Positions 18,669 to 25,524 of a DNA stretch of 64,000 nucleotides are shown piece after piece. Below the pieces are notes generated by a model. It saw only the letters and a list, made by a program, of their open reading frames with translations, did no database searches and was not told where the DNA came from. Position numbers and translations under genes: made by a program. The stretch lies in the NCBI GenBank assembly GCA_027483645.1, contig JAIXUD010000009.1, positions 490,814-554,813 on the forward strand, written 5' to 3'. The first letter of the stretch is position 1. Each line of letters starts with the position of its first letter. The stretch is from Sphingobacteriales bacterium. Lineage in GTDB: Bacteria > Bacteroidota > Bacteroidia > Chitinophagales > CAIOSU01.

Positions 18669-18719
18669 ATGAAAACAGCCAGCTATACCCATACCCATCA
18701 TCTGCAATTGGCAGGCTAA
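18669..18719 (+). CDS. hisL: His operon leader peptide (MKTASYTHTHHLQLAG)
   Basis: A 16-codon ORF reading MKTASYTHTHHLQLAG and then TAA. Three of four codons at 18690-18701 lie in a T-H-T-H-H run, giving His codons placed to sense His-tRNA charging. Its last codons (TTG GCA GGC, 18708-18716) are themselves the antiterminator arm. It lies 18 bases after the strong adhesin terminator region's promoter and 93 bases before hisG. Recognition as hisL rests on composition and the downstream attenuator structure, not on sequence similarity to the enterobacterial leader. Confidence 0.8.
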   Translation: MKTASYTHTHHLQLAG

Positions 18720-18790
18720 TGGATTTTGGGTTAACGTAAAATATTAACTTATAAAACCAGCAGGCCTGCCAACTTTGGCGGGCCTTTTTT
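18708..18790 (+). promoter_or_regulatory. his transcription attenuator (antiterminator and terminator)
   Basis: Terminator: AGGCCTGCC (18762-18770) pairs with GGCGGGCCT (18777-18785) over a 6-base loop, followed by six T residues (18785-18790). Antiterminator: TTGGCAGGC (18708-18716) is perfectly complementary over 9 bases to GCCTGCCAA (18764-18772), which overlaps the terminator's 5' arm, so the two structures exclude each other. A ribosome stalled at the His codons leaves 18708-18716 free and permits read-through into hisG. A ribosome reaching the TAA at 18717 covers it and allows termination. Confidence 0.85.
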
Positions 18791-18812
18791 GTTACCACAA
18801 AAAACATAAACC

Positions 18813-19664
18813 ATGCTGAGGATTGCGGTTCAGAAATCAGGTAGATTGCAGGAAAAAAGCCTAACCCTGCTCAATGAGTGCGGCCTTGGAATAGATACAG
18901 GCAAAAGCGAGCTAAAAGCGCTGGCTAGAAATTTCCCGGCAGAAATACTTTTCTTGAGAGATGATGATATACCACAGTACGTGGAAGACGGCGTTGCCGA
19001 CCTTGGCATCTTGGGCGAGAATGTAGTGCTAGAAAAAAAGAAGCAACTTACCATTATCGAAAAACTGGGCTTTGCTAAATGCCGTCTATCCATAGCCGTA
19101 CCCAAGGGCGTTGATTATACCAGCGTGCAATGGCTGGAAGGCAAAAAGATTGCCACATCATACAGCCGCATAGTACAAGACTTCTTGACCAAGCACGGGG
19201 TAAATGCTGAGATACACGAAATTAGCGGCTCCGTTGAAATAGCACCTGGCATAGGCCTTGCAGATGCTATATGCGATATTGTGAGCACCGGTGGTACCCT
19301 ACTGAGCAATGGCTTGAAGGAAGTGGAAGCAGTGATAAAGTCTGAAGCAGTGCTGGTGGCCAACAACAACCTATCGGCAGATAAGCAGGCATTGATTGAT
19401 AAACTGATGTTCCGAATAAAAGCGGTGAATAAGGCAGGTACCAACAAGTATATACTGTTGAATGCACCAAATGATAGGCTAGAACAAATCATCAATGTAC
19501 TGCCTGGTATGAAAAGCCCTACCATAATGCCACTGGCCATGGAAGGGTGGAGCTCAATACATTCGGTATTGGCGGAGGAAGATTTTTGGGATATTATACA
19601 CCAACTGAAAGCGAACGGTGCCCAAGGCATATTAGTGATACCGATAGAGAAGATGATTCTTTGA
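18813..19664 (+). CDS. hisG: ATP phosphoribosyltransferase, long form
   Basis: First step of histidine synthesis: condenses ATP with PRPP to phosphoribosyl-ATP in the cytoplasm. The start MLRIAVQKSGRLQEKSL and the block DGVADLGILGENVV are characteristic. The PRPP-binding region is DAICDIVSTGGTLLSNGL (about residues 151-168). At 283 residues it carries the C-terminal ACT-like regulatory domain of the long, HisZ-independent form (LNAPNDRLEQIINVLPGMKSPTIMPLA), so His feedback inhibition is expected. It follows a transcription attenuator with a His-rich leader peptide and precedes hisD by 99 bases. Confidence 0.97.
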   Translation: MLRIAVQKSGRLQEKSLTLLNECGLGIDTGKSELKALARNFPAEILFLRDDDIPQYVEDGVADLGILGENVVLEKKKQLTIIEKLGFAKCRLSIAVPKGVDYTSVQWLEGKKIATSYSRIVQDFLTKHGVNAEIHEISGSVEIAPGIGLADAICDIVSTGGTLLSNGLKEVEAVIKSEAVLVANNNLSADKQALIDKLMFRIKAVNKAGTNKYILLNAPNDRLEQIINVLPGMKSPTIMPLAMEGWSSIHSVLAEEDFWDIIHQLKANGAQGILVIPIEKMIL

Positions 19665-19668
19665 TTTT

Positions 19669-19703
19669 GGACCATGGACAATGGACGATGGACCATGGAC
19701 CGT
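19669..19703. repeat. Iterated word array in the hisG-hisD gap
   Basis: Repeated near-copies of ATGGAC(C/A/G) words (GGACCATGGACAATGGACGATGGACC...). It sits inside an otherwise continuous operon and has no stem followed by a T-run, so it need not stop transcription. Confidence 0.6.
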
Positions 19704-19763
19704 GACGAAAAAAACTGTCAAATTTATTATAACTGATAACCCGCAACCGTAACTTTACACCTC

Positions 19764-21053
19764 ATGCCACAAGAAATACCTATCCACCACTACCCTACCA
19801 AAGAGCAATGGCCAAGCCTGCTGCGCCGGCCAGCGCTGGACCATACCGCGCTGCTGGATGTAGTGAGGCCGATAATGCAAGCGGTAAAACTGGAAGGTGA
19901 CGTTGCTGTGCTGCGCTTTACGGAGCAGTTTGACCATGCTAAACTGGCCTACCTACAAGTGGACGCCCGCGAGATACTGGATGCTGAATGGCAAATAAGC
20001 GAGGAGTTGAAAGATGCCATATATCAAGCGGCACAAAACATTGATAAATACCACCGCAGCCAGTTGCACATTGAACAAGCAGTGGATACCATGCCTGGGG
20101 TAAGATGTTGGCGCAAAAGCCTCCCAATTGAGCGGGTAGGCCTGTATATACCCGGCGGTACTGCTCCCCTATTCAGTACGGTGTTGATGCTGGGTATACC
20201 AGCACGCATTGCTGGTTGCGAAAATGTGGTACTATGCACCCCGCCTGATAGCGATGGTACAATACACCCAGCAATACTATTTGCCGCTCAAGTAGCGGGC
20301 ATTAGGCACATATACAAGGCTGGAGGGGCACAAGCCATAGCAGCTATGACGTACGGCACGCAGGAGATACCCAAAGTAGATAAGATTTTCGGGCCGGGCA
20401 ACCAATATGTAACTGCTGCTAAACAAATGGCTCAACTGGAAGGCGTGGCCATAGATATGCCGGCAGGACCATCGGAAGTGCTGGTGATTGCCGACGAAAA
20501 CGCGCCTGCAGCATTTGTAGCTGCCGACTTGCTAAGCCAAGCCGAGCATGGCCCCGATAGCCAAGTGGTACTAGTAACCTGGAGCGAGCCCTTGATACAA
20601 GCTGTACAAATGGAAGTGGCCAACCAAATAGCAGCCTTGCCGCGCAAAGATGTGGCCAAACAGGCTTTACTTAACAGTAAAATCTTTTTGGTAAAAGATG
20701 CCGATGAGGCCATTGACCTGAGTAATGCTTATGCCCCTGAACACTTGATATTGGCAATAGAAAAGCCAGAAACCCTAGCCGAAAAGGTACGCCATGCAGG
20801 CTCCGTTTTCTTGGGCTACTACACGCCCGAATCGGCGGGAGATTATGCAAGCGGCACCAACCACACCCTGCCTACCAATGGCTTTGCCCGCAGTTACAGC
20901 GGGGTATCGGTGGATAGTTTTGTGAAGAAGGTTACCTTCCAACAAATAACCCAAGAAGGCCTTGAAAACCTCGGCCCAATAGTGGAAACCATGGCCACTG
21001 CCGAGCACTTGGATGCGCATGCTTATGCGGTAAAGGTAAGGCGAATTGGTTAG
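19764..21053 (+). CDS. hisD: Histidinol dehydrogenase
   Basis: Zinc-dependent enzyme catalysing the last two oxidations, L-histidinol to L-histidine with two NAD+. The 429 residues cover the full family. Visible blocks: IERVGLYIPGGTAPLFSTVLM (about 128-148), FGPGNQYVTAAK (about 212-223), MPAGPSEVLVIAD (232-244), the metal-site segment LLSQAEHGPDSQ, and the C-terminal SAGDYASGTNHTLPTNGFAR. It follows hisG in the same orientation with a 99-base gap and no terminator, so it is read from the same attenuated promoter. No hisC or hisB follows; the rest of the pathway must be elsewhere. Confidence 0.97.
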   Translation: MPQEIPIHHYPTKEQWPSLLRRPALDHTALLDVVRPIMQAVKLEGDVAVLRFTEQFDHAKLAYLQVDAREILDAEWQISEELKDAIYQAAQNIDKYHRSQLHIEQAVDTMPGVRCWRKSLPIERVGLYIPGGTAPLFSTVLMLGIPARIAGCENVVLCTPPDSDGTIHPAILFAAQVAGIRHIYKAGGAQAIAAMTYGTQEIPKVDKIFGPGNQYVTAAKQMAQLEGVAIDMPAGPSEVLVIADENAPAAFVAADLLSQAEHGPDSQVVLVTWSEPLIQAVQMEVANQIAALPRKDVAKQALLNSKIFLVKDADEAIDLSNAYAPEHLILAIEKPETLAEKVRHAGSVFLGYYTPESAGDYASGTNHTLPTNGFARSYSGVSVDSFVKKVTFQQITQEGLENLGPIVETMATAEHLDAHAYAVKVRRIG

Positions 21054-21152
21054 AACAAACCCTCACCTACCCTACCGCACTATCAGCAACGGGTTAAACG
21101 GATTACCCAAAAACTGCCTGAAAGCCAACTTCGCCAGAAAACCGTTTGTGTT

Positions 21153-21200
21153 TTAACCACGGAGAACACTGTAAATAGGCACGGAATACACGGAATTAAA
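21153..21200. repeat. Iterated CACGGA/ACAC word array
   Basis: Near-repeats of CACGGA(G/A)(A/T)ACAC between hisD and the tRNA-Leu gene. The remaining bases between 21054 and 21210 hold nothing I recognise. Confidence 0.5.
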
Positions 21201-21210
21201 CAAAACAAAA

Positions 21211-21238
21211 AAGCCTCACTGCTTTCACAGTGAGGCTT
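21211..21238 (-). terminator. Intrinsic terminator downstream of tRNA-Leu
   Basis: A perfect 11-bp stem AAGCCTCACTG / CAGTGAGGCTT (21211-21221 with 21228-21238). On the minus strand it is followed by a T-rich run (complement of AAAACAAAAAA); on the plus strand only three T residues follow, so weak termination of the hisGD transcript is also possible. Confidence 0.8.
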
Positions 21239-21248
21239 TCCTTAGATG

Positions 21249-21332
21249 TACCCGGAGTCGGAATCGAACCGACACGACCGCAAAGTCACAGGATTTTGAA
21301 TCCAGCGCGTCTACCAGTTCCGCCATCCGGGC
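21249..21332 (-). tRNA. tRNA-Leu(CAA)
   Basis: The minus strand begins GCCCGGATGGCGGAACTGG, with a class II D arm, an anticodon loop TTCAAAA (anticodon CAA), a long variable arm, and a T arm GTCGG-TTCGATT-CCGAC closed by TCCGGGT. CCA is not encoded. It has its own promoter and terminator. Confidence 0.95.
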
Positions 21333-21388
21333 ATCTTCCCAATCTTGGTTTTTTGCGAAACCACCCGCTCTGACGCTGAACGGGACGA

Positions 21389-21419
21389 CAAAAGTAATCC
21401 AAAACTTAGAACTTACAAA
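21389..21419 (-). promoter_or_regulatory. Promoter of tRNA-Leu
   Basis: On the minus strand TTTG (complement of 21416-21419), a 19-base spacer and TACTTTTG (complement of 21389-21396): an exact match to the Bacteroidota consensus, about 55 bases before the mature tRNA 5' end. Confidence 0.65.
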
Positions 21420-21433
21420 TACTAGGCTCTAAA

Positions 21434-22237
21434 TTATTCTTGCTTAATGCTGTGGCTTGGCGCAACTGCATCATTTCCAATGGTAGAATTGTGTGGCAAC
21501 TGGCCTTTTATGTAATCGGAGATTACCGGAAACTTCTCTTTGATGATCAAATCGAGGTTATTATTGTTACTGGGCAAATTCACAATCGCCACATCGCCAG
21601 CAAGTTGCTTACCAGTGTAATCGAATATGGAGAAGTGTATCAAAACCTCGCGCTGGAACACATTGTTGGCCCTATCCAAGCAATGCTCAAAGTTGGTAAC
21701 CAGATTGAATTGATTTACAAACAGAAACACCTCGGTACCATATTTATCATGCAAATACTCTAGCATGGCCGGGTTGTGAATCTTCACGTTCATGTAGTTG
21801 CGGGCCTCAATCTCGTTGCTCGATTTGGTGCCCGTGCCTTTACCTTGCCCTTTATTACTCGTGTTTTTCTTGAAAGCACCGCCCTTTGGCTCAGGGTCTT
21901 CGCCAGTTATTGATGAAGATGCCATGCTCTTGTCAGAGAAATAACTAATGCTTTTGTAAATGGCGTACAAGTCTTTGGATACATCGGCAGTAGTATCGGT
22001 AAGCATGGTTTTGGTGCCGTAGGCGCTCATTACCCGCGCATTGAGGTTCATGTTAAGCCCATAGCGGAACTGCTGCCGTACTTCCTTCACGTTCATTTTA
22101 TTGAAATCCGCCAACGACTGGTCGGCATCACAGAAGTACATGTCGGGGTCGAAAGGGATAATCATCACCTTAGGTCCTTGTGCCATTGCGATGGCCGTCC
22201 AAATCAATCCCACAAACAATAGCGACAGCTTTTTCAT
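21434..22237 (-). CDS. Secreted protein of unknown function, partner of rseP
   Basis: I do not recognise the family. It has a clear signal peptide (MKKLSLLFVGLIWTAIAMAQ) and a mature part beginning GPKVMIIPFDPDMYFCDAD. Residues about 120-150 form a low-complexity Lys/Gly/Ser/Thr linker (SNKGQGKGTGTKSSNE), and the C-terminal half is a compact domain with EVFLFVNQFNLVTNFEHC and IHFSIFDYTGKQLAGD. The opening VMIIPFDP resembles outer-membrane lipoprotein-like or periplasmic stress proteins only in a general way. It is encoded 15 bases after rseP in the same direction, suggesting an envelope role. Confidence 0.75.
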   Translation of the reverse strand: MKKLSLLFVGLIWTAIAMAQGPKVMIIPFDPDMYFCDADQSLADFNKMNVKEVRQQFRYGLNMNLNARVMSAYGTKTMLTDTTADVSKDLYAIYKSISYFSDKSMASSSITGEDPEPKGGAFKKNTSNKGQGKGTGTKSSNEIEARNYMNVKIHNPAMLEYLHDKYGTEVFLFVNQFNLVTNFEHCLDRANNVFQREVLIHFSIFDYTGKQLAGDVAIVNLPSNNNNLDLIIKEKFPVISDYIKGQLPHNSTIGNDAVAPSHSIKQE

Positions 22238-22252
22238 ACAGGGGTGGTGTTT

Positions 22253-23584
22253 TTATATGCCGAACATTTTTAGAATATCGTTTCCAAATGCAAATACCAT
22301 TAATCCCATCAAAATGATGATGCCCACCTTTTGGGCACGCTCCATAAACGCCTCGCTCACAGGCTTGCCCTGTATTACCTCCACAATAATAAACATTACG
22401 TGGCCTCCATCAAGCGCTGGTATGGGTAGGAAGTTCATAAAAGCCAGGATGAAGGAAATAAGGCCAGTCAATTTCCAGAAACGGCCCCAATCCCAATTTG
22501 GACCATAAATTTTGGCTATGCCCAGCGGGCTGGATATTTCCCTAACACTTACTTGGCCGGTAAACAGCATCAAAAAGCCTTTGCCTTGATAATAGATGGT
22601 TTCTAGTCCAAACAACGTACCGAAGCGCATGGCAGTACCAAGCGTGTAAGGGATGGTATCATAATCCTCGGGCACCTTGGCGGTAACGCCCAGCATAGGG
22701 GTCTTCAACCTACTGATGCGACCTTCCTGTATCTGCCCGTTCCGCTCAATTTGTATGGTTACGGAGCTATCAATATTGTCGAACAAATTACTGCGCAGAT
22801 CGCCAAATACTGCCACGTTGTTACCATTAATGGCTACTATTTTATCACCCGCTTCTAAGTGTAGCCTGGCCGCATAGGTGGAATCCTTCTCATCATAGGT
22901 ATTATAGATGCTATCCACAGCGAAAAGAAAGTTCTCGTAGCTTATAAACAGCCCGTTCGACTCTTTGAATTGCTGAAACAAATCATCAGGCATCTGTACT
23001 TTTACCATCTGGCCTTCCCGCTCCACAGTAAGCTCAGCGCCAAACATGATGCGCTGCGATTGCAAATCGGCATCCCTTTCAATACTATCGCCGTTAATCA
23101 ACACTATCTTATCGCCCGTGCGCAAGCCCTGTTTCTGGGCCAATTCGTAAGCATAAATGCCGTCTTTTACTGAGCTAGGGTCAACGTACACTTTATTGAA
23201 GTACAGGAAGTAGAAGGTGAATATGATAACCCCGAAAATGAGGTTCATGATGATACCGCCCATCATCACAATTAAGCGCTGCCAAGCTGGTTTGGTACGG
23301 AACTCCCATGGTTGTGGTTCGGCGGCTAGGTCGCTGGCATCTTGGCTTTCGTCAATCATGCCGGCAATTTTCACATAGCCCCCAAGCGGGAACCAACCGA
23401 TGCCGTACTCTGTATCGCCAATCTTTTTACTGAACAGCTTGATGCCGTTGAAATCGAAAAACACATAAAACTTCTCAACCTTTATGCCGAAGGCTCGGGC
23501 GGCAAGGAAGTGGCCCAGCTCGTGTACAAATACCAGCAGGCCCAAACCCAACAATAACTGCCCCGCCATTACTAATGTTTCCAT
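22253..23584 (-). CDS. rseP: RIP zinc metalloprotease, site-2 protease
   Basis: Intramembrane protease that cleaves membrane-anchored anti-sigma factors during envelope stress. The catalytic HExxH is at residues 21-25 (HELGHFLAAR) in the first membrane helix, and the third zinc ligand is in the C-terminal LDGGH motif (NFLPIPALDGGHVMF, about residue 390). Between them lie membrane segments and two PDZ-like domains (ENGDS-type loops such as GDKIVLINGDSI and GDKIVAINGNNV). At 443 residues it matches the usual size. TACTTTTG at 23617-23624 on the minus strand is a fitting -7 element. It is followed after 15 bases by a secreted protein gene. Confidence 0.95.
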   Translation of the reverse strand: METLVMAGQLLLGLGLLVFVHELGHFLAARAFGIKVEKFYVFFDFNGIKLFSKKIGDTEYGIGWFPLGGYVKIAGMIDESQDASDLAAEPQPWEFRTKPAWQRLIVMMGGIIMNLIFGVIIFTFYFLYFNKVYVDPSSVKDGIYAYELAQKQGLRTGDKIVLINGDSIERDADLQSQRIMFGAELTVEREGQMVKVQMPDDLFQQFKESNGLFISYENFLFAVDSIYNTYDEKDSTYAARLHLEAGDKIVAINGNNVAVFGDLRSNLFDNIDSSVTIQIERNGQIQEGRISRLKTPMLGVTAKVPEDYDTIPYTLGTAMRFGTLFGLETIYYQGKGFLMLFTGQVSVREISSPLGIAKIYGPNWDWGRFWKLTGLISFILAFMNFLPIPALDGGHVMFIIVEVIQGKPVSEAFMERAQKVGIIILMGLMVFAFGNDILKMFGI

Positions 23585-23648
23585 ACTATTTGTTAGTGTT
23601 ATACTATATTAATCTGCAAAAGTACGCCTTTTGTTAGACTCCTTTTTG

Positions 23649-23680
23649 ATGTACAATGTACGATGTACAAAGTACGATGT
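23649..23680. repeat. Iterated GTAC(A/G)ATGTAC word array
   Basis: Near-repeats of GATGTAC/AATGTAC in the rseP upstream region (GATGTACAATGTACGATG...). Confidence 0.55.
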
Positions 23681-23717
23681 GTTTATGCTTCAATGTAATT
23701 GATAGTGTTATGTTTTT

Positions 23718-23814
23718 AACCACTAAGAACACAAAGGAAGGTCACAAAGAACACAAAGCCCGCAATTTGTACCTAGTGTACTTAGTGCCTTTTTTCTTAG
23801 TGCACTTAGTGTTT
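23718..23814. repeat. Long imperfect inverted repeat of iterated words
   Basis: The left arm (23718-23758) iterates CACTAAGAACACAAAGG-like words; the right arm (23772-23814) iterates the complement (TAGTGTACTTAGTGCC...CTTAGTG). It lies between rseP and the GH3-family gene and could fold as a long stem. Confidence 0.6.
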
Positions 23815-23833
23815 AAATTCGCAACTCCCAATT

Positions 23834-25333
23834 TTAAAATTTTGAATTTTGAATTTTTAATTCATCAGCTAAAGCCCTATCATTACTCAACCTCGGCACT
23901 TTGTTTTGCCCGCCCAGTTTGCCCTGGCTCTTCATGTATTCAATAAATGCCCCCTTTTGCAACGGGGTTATTTTTAGCGGCTGCAATACGCTGCCGGTTA
24001 TCAAATCCTTATAGTAAATGTTGAGGGCCTGCATTTGTTGATCGAGTAGCTGCCCGAGATATTGGATATCCGCTGGCTCCTGCTCAAACTCCACCAGCCA
24101 CTCGTGGTAAGGAAGCTCCGCGCCCGCATCTACCATTGGCGCTACTGTGTATTCCGTAATCCTCGCACCCGCTTGCTGGGCGGCGTGCAGCATGGCCTGC
24201 TCCACCTCCTCCCCTATTACGTGCTCACCGAAAGCCGAAATGTAGTGCTTAATGCGCCCCGATACCACAATGCGGTATGGTTGGGTGCTCACAAACTTCA
24301 CCGTATCGCCAATGCTGTAGCCCCACAGGCCAGCATTGCTGCTGATAATGAGGGCATAGTTAACGCCAAGCTGCACATCCTTTAAGCTCAGGCGGGTGGG
24401 GTTATCGTTGAAATACTCATTGGCGGGCACAAACTCAAAGAATATGCCAGAATTCACGTTCAGCAACAGACCCTGTTCAGTCTGCGTATCTTGGTAGGCA
24501 ATAAACCCCTCCGAGGCTGGGTACGTCTCCACCGAGGGCAAGCGCTTGCCAATGCTCTGTTCTAGCTTCGCGCGGTAAGGCTCATAGTTCACCCCGCCAT
24601 ACACAAACACCTGGAAGTTGGGGAAGATGTCTTTTATCTGCTTACCGGTTTTAGCCGAAAGCCTATCGAAATACATCTGCACCCACGGCGGTATGCCGCT
24701 AATCATGGTGAGGTCTTCGCCTAGGGTTTCATCCACTATCCTGTCCAGCTTGGCCTCCCAATCGTCCATACAGTTGGTTTCCCAGCTCGGCACTTGGTTG
24801 CCCTTTAGGTAGGCCGGTATTTCGTGGTTCACAATGCCCGATAGCCTGCCCGTCTTTATCCCGTCCACGGTGGCCAGCTCGGGGCTGCCCGAAAGGAAGA
24901 TGAGGCGGCCATCCATAATGTTGTACCGGCCCGTTTCGGCCATAAAAAGCATCACGGCTGTTTGCGCGCTATAAAAGTGGTTGCCCACGCTATCTTTGGT
25001 AATAGGGATGTACTTGGTGCCGCTGGTAGTGCCGCTGGTTTTGGCCAGATACTTCGGCTTGCCCGGCCAGGTAACGTCCGCCTCCCCGTGCTTGATGCGC
25101 TCAAAGTACGGCTTCAGTTGCTCATAGTCGCTAATGGGCACGCGCTGCTTGAAGTCTTCGTAGGTGCGGATGCTCACAAAATCATGGCCCTTGCCGAAAG
25201 CGGTGTGCTGGGCCTTTTTTATTATCTGCTGAAATATCGCCTCTTGGCTCTCAATAGGCCGCGCGCTCCACTGCCGCACCTTGCGGGCGATATAGTTGGC
25301 GTATGGACGTATCAAGAAAGACTTTATTCCCAC
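23834..25333 (-). CDS. GH3-family acyl-acid adenylating/amidating protein
   Basis: Member of the GH3 (auxin-responsive promoter) superfamily, related to plant acyl-acid amido synthetases; bacterial substrates are mostly unknown. The AMP-forming signature is LAKTSGTTSGTKYIPIT (about residues 107-123), followed by VETYPASEGFIAYQD and the YSIGDTVKF motif that contacts the adenylate. The 499 residues are close to full length. The start is GTG at 25333; there is no nearby ATG. The last residues (LKIQNSKF) are encoded by an AATTCAAAATT word array that runs past the stop, so the natural C-terminus has been shaped by a spacer repeat. Confidence 0.88.
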   Translation of the reverse strand: MGIKSFLIRPYANYIARKVRQWSARPIESQEAIFQQIIKKAQHTAFGKGHDFVSIRTYEDFKQRVPISDYEQLKPYFERIKHGEADVTWPGKPKYLAKTSGTTSGTKYIPITKDSVGNHFYSAQTAVMLFMAETGRYNIMDGRLIFLSGSPELATVDGIKTGRLSGIVNHEIPAYLKGNQVPSWETNCMDDWEAKLDRIVDETLGEDLTMISGIPPWVQMYFDRLSAKTGKQIKDIFPNFQVFVYGGVNYEPYRAKLEQSIGKRLPSVETYPASEGFIAYQDTQTEQGLLLNVNSGIFFEFVPANEYFNDNPTRLSLKDVQLGVNYALIISSNAGLWGYSIGDTVKFVSTQPYRIVVSGRIKHYISAFGEHVIGEEVEQAMLHAAQQAGARITEYTVAPMVDAGAELPYHEWLVEFEQEPADIQYLGQLLDQQMQALNIYYKDLITGSVLQPLKITPLQKGAFIEYMKSQGKLGGQNKVPRLSNDRALADELKIQNSKF

Positions 25334-25480
25334 GCGGTGCTTCTAAATGTGCTAGTGTGCAAATGTGCTAATGTATTAATTGTAAATATAGCGCATAGCG
25401 CGGATGCAGGTGGTGGGGTTTATGCACGGGGGCGTTGTGGGAAAAGTGGCGATTGGGATGGCAAAGCCATACTGGAGGTC

Positions 25481-25507
25481 CTCTGCGGAAGTGGAACTTC
25501 CTCAGAG
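25481..25507. other. Hairpin downstream of the KAP NTPase gene
   Basis: CTCTG-c-GGAAGT, a GGA loop, ACTTCC-t-CAGAG: 11 paired bases with one mismatch, 18 bases past the KAP stop. There is no T-run on either side, so it may act in RNA stability rather than as an intrinsic terminator. Confidence 0.45.
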
Positions 25508-25524
25508 TGGCGGTAGTTTTAATT

